A stretch of DNA of 52,500 nucleotides from Mesostigma viride (taxonomy: Eukaryota; Streptophyta; Mesostigmatophyceae; Mesostigmatales; Mesostigmataceae), in the NCBI GenBank assembly GCA_009746045.1, contig RPFO01000165.1, positions 5,756,585-5,809,084 of the forward strand, in the 5' to 3' direction. Within the stretch, counting starts at the first letter, position 1. Each line of letters opens with the position of its first letter. A model generated the notes under the pieces. It had not been told where the DNA came from. It ran no database searches and saw nothing but the letters and a program-made list of their open reading frames with translations. Of this stretch, positions 1 through 9,153 are shown piece after piece. The translations under genes and the position numbers were made by a program.

Positions 1-65
<65 letters not shown>
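1..65. repeat. (ACTT)n microsatellite
   Basis: Uninterrupted tetranucleotide array at the window edge, about 16 copies, running off the left end. A second ACTT array lies at 870-974, and the same motif on the other strand (GTAA/AAGT) occurs at 38457-38540 and 20844-20860. Algal non-LTR elements often end in such short tails. Confidence 0.95.
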
Positions 66-330
66 TGGCTTCCCGACTGCGAGGACGACCTGACGACACG
101 GATCGGCATGGCGTGGGCGCCACTCCGGCCATGACCACCGCCGCTGGTGGAGCCCTACCCCGGATCGTCACTGGCGTGACCTCTTCAAGGTCGTCATTCT
201 GACAATCCTGACCTACGGCGCGGAGACCTGGACACTGACGCAGGAGCTGGAGCAACGACTCGATGGCAACGTCACCAAGATGCTGCGCAAGGCCCTTAAC
301 ATCCCCTTTGGTTTGCACATTATAGTAATG
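66..330 (+). pseudogene. LINE reverse transcriptase C-terminal fragment (broken)
   Basis: From about 187 the plus strand reads LTILTYGAETWTLTQELEQR followed by LDGNVTKMLRKALNIPFG, which is the conserved stretch just after the catalytic core in LINE reverse transcriptases (TYGAETW, then LD...T/KMLR). The segment before it (DLTTRIGMAWAP) belongs to the same protein but lies in another frame, with stops between, so a frameshift separates the two. Only this short piece remains. It starts right at the ACTT array, so the upstream part is missing. It is a dead retroelement remnant. Confidence 0.75.
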
Positions 331-869
331 AGGATTTGTGCGCTGTCAATTTGCCCTATGTTTCCGTTCTTAGGCACAGGCGCCTGGGGCTAGCGCTGGG
401 CACCTGGCCCGCACAGATCAGGTTGACACATCAGATAGACTAGCTGGCACCAAGCCCGCCCAGCCTGGACGTTATATGTCCTCCCCTGGCGTGCCCCCGG
501 CCGCGCGCGGCAGCCGGCCGGGCTGCCACCCGTGACCCGTGGACTTTTCGTGATAGACTCGGCATGCCACATGTGCTACCCTAGTAGACGTGACGGGCTC
601 ACACCCGGGCAGCCTCCTGGTTTGTCTGTAATATGGAGGCAGACATGGTACGCAAGGATAGATGGCAAGTAGTGAAGGAGACCACCCCCAAGTCTGTGGG
701 GGCTCTATTGCATTGCGTGTGTGACCGCGTATGGCATTCATAGCGACTCGGGCCGTGGTGCCCACAACCCTGTAACTACCTGACCTAGCTAGATAGCTTA
801 CATAATCCATTCCATCCCATGGTCCCCTCCCACTGAGGACTTATGCTCCCTTGACGCAGTCACGTGTCT
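331..869. other. Non-coding stretch with short dispersed repeats
   Basis: No credible gene. Two short pieces recur elsewhere. About 366-432 is the reverse complement of about 2098-2175 (both contain the motif CACAGGCGCCT). About 575-617 is a minus-strand copy of the GGGAGGCTGCCC...CTAGGGTAGCACATG sequence found on the plus strand at 978-1037 and, diverged, at 8617-8663. The rest shows nothing recognisable. Confidence 0.6.
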
Positions 870-974
<105 letters not shown>

Positions 975-1044
975 CGACTTGGGAGGCTGCCCAGGCGTGT
1001 CACGTGTCAGAGCCCGTCCCGTCTAGGGTAGCACATGTCCATAG

Positions 1045-1215
1045 AGTTCATTAATTAAGAACATAGCTCCGTGGGGAGCATATGTATAACATAGCCCTGA
1101 TAATCGAAAGGGGCATCTATGGGTTTTAGATACAGTCTGGGCTACAACCTGCAGGTGTAGGATGTAAACTAGCACCTGCTCTGGGTGCACAAGGTACTCC
1201 TGCACCACCATGATG
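1045..1215. repeat. Dispersed repeat D1, copy 1
   Basis: This segment resembles 7357-7525 on the same strand. Both begin after a TTAATTAA-like stretch and share CACCTGCTCTGGGTGCAC near the end, followed by an inverted CACCTGCACCAC. No coding potential. It may be a SINE or MITE, but no terminal repeats or target duplication could be fixed. Confidence 0.55.
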
Positions 1216-1461
1216 GGTCATGCATCCCGATCAGCCACACACGGGGCGGCGTGGGGAACTGGCCTAGAAGGCCTGCATGTCATATGGGGTGGAAGATATA
1301 ATAATATAGCTATACAAGCGCTAGGGCATGGCTTCTCAGAAGAGAGTGACTCTCTGCATACACATGTCCATGCCTAGCCTATCACGCGGAAAGTCCACGG
1401 ATGGCGATCGTCGATGGGCCGCGCGCGGCTTGCTGGGGCGCATGCCACCATGCATATATAT

Positions 1462-1978
1462 ACTTTGAGGGGGGTGGCCGGCATCTGCTTATTGACGTTT
1501 CGGTGGCGCGGCCCTTGGCTCTTAGCCACGTGGCTGGGGCCTCCCTCACGGCAGGTTACACGGCGGACCGGGCGGAGCGGGCCAAGCTCCTGGCCTACGG
1601 CGACGTCGGGCACCATCGTGTGGTGCCCTTTGTCCTGGAGGAGTTTGGGGCCATGGGGCCCCTGACCTCCGCCTTCTTCAAGGAGTGTTGCCGGCTCCGG
1701 GAGGACCGGCTGGACCTGGAGGGCCAGCGGGCCCCATGGTCGGCGCGGACCTGGACGTCATATTGGCGTCAGCGCTTGTCGGTGGCGCTGACTCGGGCCA
1801 TGGCGGACATCATGCTCCGCCGTACGCGGGCTGATTTTGCGGTGCAGCAGGGCTATTAGGTTCCTCCCGTTAGGCGTTTCCATTGGTCTTATCGTAGTAT
1901 AGAGCTTTGACATGGCTCTGTATATAGGTTTATAGCTGGGCGTTTGCTTTGGTTTGAGTGATTTCACTCTGCTGTAAG
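1462..1978 (+). pseudogene. LINE 3' end, copy 1 (5'-truncated)
   Basis: The plus strand reads GRHLLIDVSVARPLALSHVA, then VVPFVLEEFGAMGP and YWRQRLSVALTRAMADIM, with a stop at 1857-1859. This is the C-terminal region seen in many algal non-LTR retroelement proteins. About 120 bp of 3' UTR follows to 1978. Homology with the inverted copy at 2748-3480 begins only at 1462, so this copy has lost its 5' part. In the longer copy the sequence just upstream is RPDIVVLDF; PD followed by D in IDVSV resembles the restriction-like endonuclease motif of R2-type LINEs. That assignment is inference. Confidence 0.7.
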
Positions 1979-2022
1979 TAATTATATTTTTAATATATAT
2001 ATATATATTAAAAATATAATTA
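1979..2022. other. Perfect 44-bp AT palindrome
   Basis: Every base from 1979 to 2000 pairs with 2022 to 2001. The arms run TAATTATATTTTTA then alternating AT to the centre. It abuts the 3' end of LINE copy 1, whose inverted partner ends in the related TATTATAAAAATATAATTA near 2748. It would extrude as a loop-free cruciform. Confidence 0.9.
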
Positions 2023-2319
2023 AAAATATATATATGTGAGGACAAAACGCCCGGGCTGTGTGGGCTTGGCCATGGTGCCAGCTAGCCAGTCTACAGTATC
2101 TGATGTGTCTACCTGATCTGTGCGGGCCACTGAGGTGCCCGGCTAGGCCCAGGCGCCTGTGCCTAAGAAGGTGGGACACTTATGCCAGGTGGCAAATCAG
2201 CGTACAAATCCTCCATACACCGTGCAATTAATTAATTACTTAATTAATTAAACACGTGCTCCCGTTGGGGAGTCACAGAGCACCAGAGTGCTGAGTGTGC
2301 ACAGCCGGCCGGCAGGCCG

Positions 2320-2735
2320 GGGGCAGAGACCCCCCCCCCCGTTCCCTCACGCCACAGGCATGCCACAGGGTGCAAAATTGGACCTGTCGAAACGATCCGG
2401 CATCCTCTGTGGGTGCAATAAAGCTTCGACATGCATTATTAGCAAAAGCATAGCATGTGCAGTAGGGGCTGTAGGGCTGAGCTCATGGTCCAGTGGCCAC
2501 AGATAGGCTTGGAACTCATTCAGAGGCGCCAGTTTGGGAGAATGTAAAGGCGCGCTCCCGGAGCGTGAGGGTTTTGGGGGGCATACCCAGGGTCCACCCT
2601 CAACCCCCATGCAACCATGCAATACATACTGCATAGGTAGGCTGATGCATAGCTTATGCTATAAAAAGGTTCGAGGTGGGCTAGACACTACAGGCGTTGG
2701 CTAAAGCGCAAGCTGATGGCCACAAGGAGCCAGAG
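2320..2735. repeat. Dispersed repeat D2, copy 1
   Basis: Shares several blocks with 3640-3900 in the same order: CTGTGGGTGCAATA, then AGGTAGGCTGA.GCAT, a GAGGTGGGC block, and a final block AAGC..ATGGC(T/C)AC. No open frame is shared. A third, inverted partial copy lies at about 35055-35150. Ends are not defined. Confidence 0.5.
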
Positions 2736-2747
2736 CTAACTAATCTA

Positions 2748-3480
2748 TATTATAAAAATATAATTACTTACAGCAGATTGAAATCACTCAAACCAAAGCA
2801 AACGCCCAGCTATAAACCTATATACAGAGCCATGTCAAAGCTCTATACTACGATAAGACCAATGGAAACGCCTAACGGGATGAACCTAATAGCCCTGCAT
2901 GCTGCACCGCAAAATCAGCCCGCGTACGGCAGAGCATGATGTCAGCCATGGCCCGAGTCAGCGCCACCGACAAGCGCTGACGCCAATATGACGTCCAGGT
3001 CCGCGCCGACCATGGGGCCCACTGGCCCTCCAGGTCCAGCCGGTCCTCCCGGAGCCGGCAACACTCCTTGAAGAAGGCGGAGGTCAGGGGCCCCATGGCC
3101 CCAAACTCCTCCAGGACAAAGGGCACCACACGATGGTGCCCGACGTCGCCGTAGGCCCTGGAGGAGCTTGGCCCGCTCCGCCCGGTCCGCCGTGTAACCT
3201 GCCGTGAGGGAGGCCCCAGCCACGTGGCTAAGAGCCAAGGGCCGCGCCACCGAAACGTCAATAAGCAGATGCCGGCCACCCCCCTCAAAGTCCAGCACCA
3301 CGATGTCAGGCCGGTGGTTGGGGGAATAGAAGGCAGCGCCATCCGCATCCTCGGACCGGATGTTCGCGTGGGGGAAAACCGACCGAATCATGGCGAGCAC
3401 CACCGTCAGGAGGACAGTGTGCAAATACAAATACCAATTCTGATTCTGTTGGCCCCCCATGCAGGCAAAGTCAGATAACC
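2748..3480 (-). pseudogene. LINE 3' end, copy 2 (inverted, frameshifted)
   Basis: Reverse-strand homologue of 1462-1978 that keeps more 5' sequence. It reads SPNHRPDIVVLDFEGGG then LLIDVSVARPLALSHVAG and runs to AERAKLL, where four extra bases near 3160 (relative to copy 1) shift the frame. The remainder (VVPFVLEEFGAMGP, YWRQRLSVAL) continues in another frame. The RPD plus IDVSV spacing resembles a PD-(D/E)XK restriction-like endonuclease. The two copies face each other tail to tail across 1979-2747. Confidence 0.7.
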
Positions 3481-3639
3481 AGCTGAGCTAATATGTGCTA
3501 TTGTCTCATTATATGCTAATCATCGATCTGAGTCACTGTGATGCCTAAGCTTTCCCAACAATATTATCGATTACGTAATTTATCACCTTACTGCTTCACG
3601 TGGGTGCCAAGACTAAGTAGAGGAACCGGCTTTACCCCC

Positions 3640-3900
3640 AGGCTGTACACAATGAGAAGGATCCTCGAGGGAGGGCGCCCTAGCTTCTCTCACTGCCACC
3701 AGTCGGTCGGTCCATGGACAGGCCACAGAGTGCTCTATCCACAGCATGGGGCCGGGGCGCATCACTGTGGGTGCAATACAACCATAACGATACCAGAGGT
3801 AGGCTGAAGCATCGCTGATGCTGTACAAGAATTAAGGTGTGAGGTGGGCGCAACGGACGTCTGCTAAGAAGGCATAAGCGAATGGCTACGATGAGCCATT
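3640..3900. repeat. Dispersed repeat D2, copy 2
   Basis: Second member of the family at 2320-2735. The block about 3650-3740 also matches 35055-35150 in inverted orientation (shared GCAGTGAGAGAAGC..GGGCG on the minus strand of this copy). It lies directly before the split-direct-repeat element and holds no gene. Confidence 0.5.
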
Positions 3901-3908
3901 GAATGAAT

Positions 3909-6232
3909 CGGTTTTCTCTGAATATAGTTTAATTAACGCATGCGGGAAAGATAAGGCCGCCATGCCTTGGCCTGGATGTGGAAGGCTGTCTGCGACATGG
4001 GCTGACTAATTCGATCTGTACAAAGGGTTTCCTGCTCGCCCGAATTTTCCTTGGATGACCCGGTTGTTTATAAGGGTCGGTGGCTATTAATTAGCGGTCC
4101 GAGAAAATTAATTGTAGGTTTTATACGACTTCACTTGCAAAGATTCGTGTTTGGTTGCACCAGCTGAGGTTAGGTGGGGACCTGTAGGGTCGGCTGGTTG
4201 CTTACCGAATCTTTGGCTGATTTGGGTTATTTAGTGAGTCGTGATTAATTATTGTATAGTGGATTCGGACCGGCCCAAGGGGTCGATGGGCGCGTTTTAT
4301 GGTTGTCAGTCTTGGGAACCTTGTACAACTACCTGTACGGTTAACGCACTAGCCTGGGGGTGCGTGGCCACGCTGTTTGTAGTGGCGTTTTCAGCACTGT
4401 TCAGGCCGGTGTGTGACGCATGCCGGTGTTAATTAATTTAGGATGATGTCAGCTTGTGTGTCGGCGGGCCATGCCTTAAGCAAGCTAGGCAGGCAATGAT
4501 CCGCAATTGTTTCTTTCAGAATGGCGGCAATGGCCGCCTGTGCAAAATTGCACATTCTAGCGCGGGTTGCATCTGTCTTGTAGCCGAGGCAGATGGTGGC
4601 ACAACCGCTAAGTTGTTCGACCAAGCATAGTATAGTTGGTCGTGCAACGGAAAGAAAATTTAAATTTACCCCCATGTCGTTTTCCCCGGCTGCGGGTCTT
4701 TTTGACATGGGCGAAGGATGGGGCGCTACTCCGGCGGTTTGGCCAGCTTCGGCGGAGCTGTTTATAAGGTTCTAAAACAGCTCTAGTGTCACATCGCAGG
4801 CTTGCCACCTTGCGATGGTGCGTGGGACGTGACCTGGACTCAAAAGGTCCCGAACCAGGTTCCTGTCAGCAACGACCTTTTTTTGTCATAAAATATTTTT
4901 TGTGGCGGCAGGTCAGTTGTCCAGCTGCCCCTGCCGAGGAGGGGTGGTTGGGGACAATAGGAGCCGCGCGAGAGTTGCGCTCCGAAGCTAGAAATTTCCC
5001 TATTGCGAGACTCGAGTTGGGGAGGGCGTCTCAGGGAGGCGAGGCTACGCCAGACCTTTGTCGTTCCTTTTCGTCTCAGCACCTGCTGCGCGGCTCAGTC
5101 TATTATGGTGTCGTAAAACCTCTTTCCTTTTTGGACGGTTCCGGAATTGCGAAATGCTGGCTCTTTTTGAGGGCTTGCTTTTGGGGTGGTCACCGGCTTG
5201 TGTCGCATTGTAACCAGCGGGCCCCTGCGGGGGTTAATATAGCCTAGCGCGGGCTGAGTCGCCATTTAAGATGTTGCGACACGCTCTTTCGCGCACGGTG
5301 GTCATGAGTTTAATCGGCGCAATGGGGTTGGCGCCAGGGGGGGTAATTGGGTGGAGGCTTCTTGCTTCCGCGTGCGGATTGAGAAACCTTAAGGCCACTG
5401 TTAACTGCTGCATTTGTGGCAGGGCTCCACTTATTGTATTCAATCAAATGCTGGTCTTCTTGGGAGCTGAGTGATCTTAATCGGTTTTCTCTGAATATAG
5501 TTTAATTAACGCATGCGGGAAAGATAAGGCCGCCATGCCTTGGCCTGGATGTGGAAGGCTGTCTGCGACATGGGCTGACTAATTCGATCTGTACAAAGGG
5601 TTTCCTGCTCGCCCGAATTTTCCTTGGATGACCCGGTTGTTTATAAGGGTCGGTGGCTATTAATTAGCGGTCCGAGAAAATTAATTGTAGGTTTTATACG
5701 ACTTCACTTGCAAAGATTCGTGTTTGGTTGCACCAGCTGAGGTTAGGTGGGGACCTGTAGGGTCGGCTGGTTGCTTACCGAATCTTTGGCTGATTTGGGT
5801 TATTTAGTGAGTCGTGATTAATTATTGTATAGTGGATTCGGACCGGCCCAAGGGGTCGATGGGCGCGTTTTATGGTTGTCAGTCTTGGGAACCTTGTACA
5901 ACTACCTGTACGGTTAACGCACTAGCCTGGGGGTGCGTGGCCACGCTGTTTGTAGTGGCGTTTTCAGCACTGTTCAGGCCGGTGTGTGACGCATGCCGGT
6001 GTTAATTAATTTAGGATGATGTCAGCTTGTGTGTCGGCGGGCCATGCCTTAAGCAAGCTAGGCAGGCAATGATCCGCAATTGTTTCTTTCCCCTCCCTCC
6101 CACCCTGGAGGCTTCTTGCTTCCGCGTGCGGATTGAGAAACCTTAAGGCCACTGTTAACTGCTGCATTTGTGGCAGGGCTCCACTTATTGTATTCAATCA
6201 AATGCTGGTCTTCTTGGGAGCTGAGTGATCTT
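3909..6232. mobile_element. Non-autonomous split-direct-repeat element (PAT/DIRS-like), SDR-1
   Basis: Order A1 (3909-4517, 609 bp), internal (4518-5351, 834 bp), B1 (5352-5478, 127 bp), A2 (5482-6090, 609 bp), a 15-bp C-rich insert (6091-6105), B2 (6106-6232, 127 bp). A1 and A2 appear identical, as do B1 and B2. The trinucleotide AAT sits at all three edges: before A1, between B1 and A2, and after B2. This A1-int-B1-A2-B2 layout is the split direct repeat of tyrosine-recombinase retrotransposons such as PAT, and TOC1 of Chlamydomonas is reported to have split repeats. No reverse transcriptase, recombinase or other credible ORF is present, so it would depend on a helper. The alternative is a full copy in tandem with an internally deleted copy. 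A diverged second family at 43154-45112 has the same plan. Confidence 0.75.
6091..6105 (-). other. G-quadruplex motif at the A2/B2 joint of SDR-1
   Basis: The minus strand reads GGGTGGGAGGGAGGGG (one G comes from the last base of A2): four G runs with one-base loops, the most stable G4 class. It is absent from the A1/internal and internal/B1 joints and is the only sequence unique to the A2-B2 block. Confidence 0.8.
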
Positions 6233-6515
6233 AATGAATGAATGAATGAATGAATGAATGAATGAATGAATGAATGAATGAATGAATGAATGAATGAATG
6301 AATGAATGAATGAATGAATGAATGAATGAATGAATGAATGAATGAATGAATGAATGAATGAATGAATGAATGAATGAATGAATGAATGAATGAATGAATG
6401 AATGAATGAATGAATGAATGAATGAATGAATGAATGAATGAATGAATGAATGAATGAATGAATGAATGAATGAATGAATGAATGAATGAATGAATGAATG
6501 AATGAATGAATGAAT
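6233..6515. repeat. (AATG)n microsatellite, about 70 copies
   Basis: Begins at the last base triplet of SDR-1 and continues almost perfectly to 6515. The sequence left of SDR-1 also ends GAATGAAT, so the element appears to sit inside an AATG repeat. Confidence 0.95.
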
Positions 6516-6699
6516 GGATGAATTAACACGTAACAGTGTTACGTGAGCATGGCTGGGCTAACTAATGTCATTGCGCTTGACATGCCACTTTAAACCTACT
6601 GGCTGGGGCTATAGATCAGTATACATGCTGCATGCGGTAATACATGGCAAGGCAGACCTGCTATAATGTCTAAGCAGTATGTTGATTGCCTTCTTCCAG

Positions 6700-7335
6700 A
6701 CAGCTGGCTACAATTGATTCTGGGCCGGGGAGCCCTGGGGGGCGTCCACAGTTTGTTGTTTATATCAAGGTCCCCGCTCCGCCAGTGCACCTGGGGCTTC
6801 TCGGGGGCGCTGGTCTTGTGGCAGATGTAGTAGTCGGCCCGTGACTGGTCGCGCGCGGGCGTTGCTGCGCTCTGGGCTGGCGTTGATCAGGTCGTCGTCA
6901 AGCGACCCGGGGGGTGCGCGCCAGCTTCTTGCGGCGCGAGAGGAAAGTTACTCTGGAGCCTGCGAGAGTGTCGCTAAAGGTGAAGGACCACTGGCGGGGG
7001 CCCGGCCTTGTCCCGTGGATGAGGCACTGGCGGTAGGCGCCCTGCAGGGTCGTACCTGGCAGCTCGATGCGAACTATAAGAGCTCAGGTTCTTCGATCAG
7101 CTCGTCGGCAAATGAGTAAAAAAATAAATAAATACTATAAATATATTATAGTAGTAAACTATAAATATTAATAATGGGGTCAGACTCCCCCGGCTGCTTG
7201 TCAAAGCGCCTGCAAATGACCTGGCAGCAGCGGCGGTCGCGGTCAGCGGTCTCGCGGCGCTTGTCCTCCAGCTCCTGGAGCTTGGTGGTGATGGCGGTAG
7301 TGGTAGAGGTGGCCTGGCTCTTGAGCAGGTCAGCC
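6700..7335 (-). pseudogene. LINE ORF1-like remnant, copy 1
   Basis: The minus strand from about 7335 reads ASWADLLKSQATSTTTAITT, then KLQELEDK and TADRDRRCCQVICRRFDKQP, close to the remnant at 8020-8500. Further downstream the frame is lost and a last piece reads GDLDINNKLWTPP (about 6735-6790). The Trp/Leu-rich start, heptad-like KLQELEDK and the basic Cys/Arg-rich stretch suggest the coiled-coil ORF1 of a LINE. Stops and frameshifts show it is dead. Identification as ORF1 is inference. Confidence 0.5.
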
Positions 7336-7356
7336 CAAGAGGCGTGAGTAGCAGGG

Positions 7357-7525
7357 TCATTAAATTAAAGTGGAACATAATCTCCGTTGGAAGTACATGT
7401 AGCACATATCCCTGAGAAGGGCGGGCCTATGGCTTTTAATCACATTCTTGGCTACTTCCTGCAAGGGTAGGGTGTATAGACTACACCTGCTCTGGGTGCA
7501 CGAAGTGCACCTGCACCACTAATAT
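7357..7525. repeat. Dispersed repeat D1, copy 2
   Basis: Second copy of the repeat at 1045-1215, with the same CACCTGCTCTGGGTGCAC core. It lies just after the ATTAAATTAAA at the end of the LINE ORF1-like remnant. Confidence 0.55.
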
Positions 7526-7652
7526 GTGTCCCGCGGGGTCATAGCTGGCCATTATTATCGATTGCCCCCATCTACAACTAGCTTGAAGGCTCTATCCCGG
7601 GGGAGCCCGGGGGGGCTTCCACATGCAGTTTGTTGTTGAAATTAAGGTCCCC

Positions 7653-7775
7653 GCCCAAATCTGAGATTCCGCGGAACACACAAAGTAAGAAAAGCCTAGA
7701 AGCTACCAGCAAGGAATCGAACATAGGACCTTTGGCATGATTTCGGGGCTGTGTGAGTCTCCTGATCTGAAGGCA
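7653..7775 (-). mobile_element. B-box SINE, copy 1
   Basis: Minus-strand copy of the element at 39782-39945. Both carry GTTCGATTCC, a match to the internal Pol III B box, about 50-60 bases from the head, then GGTAGCTTCTGG/AGG and TTCCGCGGAATCTCAGATTT. Here the tail side runs into a short LINE-like piece (GDLNFNNKL on the minus strand, 7592-7652) also present at 6735-6790. No clear target duplication was found for this copy. Confidence 0.6.
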
Positions 7776-8019
7776 TCTCACTTAACGTTTCGAAACAGCC
7801 CAACTGCGAAAAACCTCTTTACCGGAGAGGGGTGCCAATATGTCCGATATTGCTGAATCTATAGAAGATGACCACACAGCACTAGACCTAAGTGCGCAGG
7901 AGTACTACGCACGGACCTACGCGATATTCTAGTATCGCCGAAGTAGGCAGGTTGACCACGGCTGGAATCTGGTTGTAGTGTGACGTACAAACCTAGAGGA
8001 CGTAGCCGAAACTAACTAA

Positions 8020-8507
8020 GCTCCATGCGTGCCCAGAGCTGGCTCCTGAGCTCATCGATAAGACGGAGTCTGGGGTCTCCCCTAGCTGGCTGCATGTCGA
8101 TGCGCCTGAGGATGACCCGGCAGCGGCGGCAGTCGCGGTCAGCGGCCTTGCTGCCCTTGTCTTCCAGCTCCTGGAGCTTGGTGGTGATGGCGGTGGTGGT
8201 AGAGTTTGCCTGGCTCTTGAGCAGGTCCGCCCAGGAGGCTCGAGTCGAGGGGTCATCGCTGGCCCTACCGGCAGGTTGGGCAGCGATGGTGGCCGTGCGC
8301 TCGGCAATATAGCTCGGGGACCTGCGTGGCCAGGGCCTCGACCTTGGTGGCGACTGCCTCCAGCTTCACGATGCCGTGGCCGACTTTGCCTTCCACCGGC
8401 GGGCGGTCCAAGTGGCAGTGGCCTCGGAAACCTTCGTGGCAGACTGGCAGTGTGTTCGGGCAGGGCAGTAAACTGGGGCTGGAGCTTTTGCGCGACTTTG
8501 GCTTCAA
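8020..8507 (-). pseudogene. LINE ORF1-like remnant, copy 2
   Basis: The minus strand from 8507 reads VEGKVGHGIVKLEAVATKVE then ALATQVPELYCRAH. After a frame break near 8270 it continues ASWADLLKSQANSTTTAITT, KLQELEDKGSKAADRDCRRC and RVILRRIDMQ. It is homologous to 6700-7335. The pattern (coiled coil then a basic, RRM-like start) fits a LINE ORF1, but no intact protein remains. Confidence 0.5.
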
Positions 8508-9153
8508 TGTTGTTGACCTTGGCTGTGAGGGCAGTGAGGGGGGCCGTCAGGCGCTGTCAGGCCTTCGAGCTGGGCAGCCATCGAGCGAGCTGCATGGGCC
8601 TCCATATTACGTATACAGACATACCGGGAGGCTGCCCGTTCCTCCTAGGGTGGCACATGTAGCCAAATGCATGCTCATTGGTGAATGCCATACAATCTTC
8701 CAGTCACCGCTGATTGCCGCTTACTTCATTCATTATTCGCTGATTTGCTTCATCTGCTCTGCCAAGGAAGATTCACATCCATTGATCAACTCATAACACG
8801 TAGACTGCGTCATGCGAAAATAATCGTCGATGAAATGAGTGCATATTATATCAACCTCGCAGCCGTTTTGATACCTAGGATCGTGCCGACACGTGCATAG
8901 TACTCCTACGCACCACTCTCACATAGCTTATCTAGCACGATTTCCAAATTACTGGCATCACTCTCGGGTAACAGTTTTTCCCAGTGGTGTTCTAGTTTGG
9001 GATCAGGAGACCCCGTGAGAAATCTATACCAGAGGTTCTAGTTCGAGACGTGCCCTGGTTGAAAACGTGCCAGAGCTATGATGAGTTTTTCCGCATACCA
9101 GTACGTCGGCAGCATTTTGTTTACTATTTGCTGTTCGCCTATGTCACAATATA
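8508..9153. other. Gap between LINE remnant and kinase-ligase gene
   Basis: No gene recognised. It contains a diverged copy of the GGGAGGCTGCCC...TAGGGTGGCACATG repeat (8617-8663). It lies downstream of the minus-strand gene that ends at 9154 and should hold its 3' UTR. No TGTAA was seen on the minus strand in the first 200 bases. Confidence 0.5.

Noticed and set aside
4241-4432. 63-codon frame in the A repeat of SDR-1, also at 5814-6005
   Set aside because: It appears twice only because A1 and A2 are identical. SDR-2 does not keep it, and its composition is not protein-like.
3909-6232. Ordinary LTR retrotransposon or TIR transposon for SDR-1 and SDR-2
   Set aside because: The repeats are nested as A-B-A-B rather than terminal, and no terminal inverted repeats are visible.
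6194-6529. Long frames across simple arrays (IHSF, VLCSMF, LLAC, SKQA, poly-His/Thr/Pro/Gly/Val at 6194-6529, 35821-36456, 46568-47148, 51509-52072)
   Set aside because: Each follows the unit of a microsatellite and has several open frames at once; no independent coding signal.
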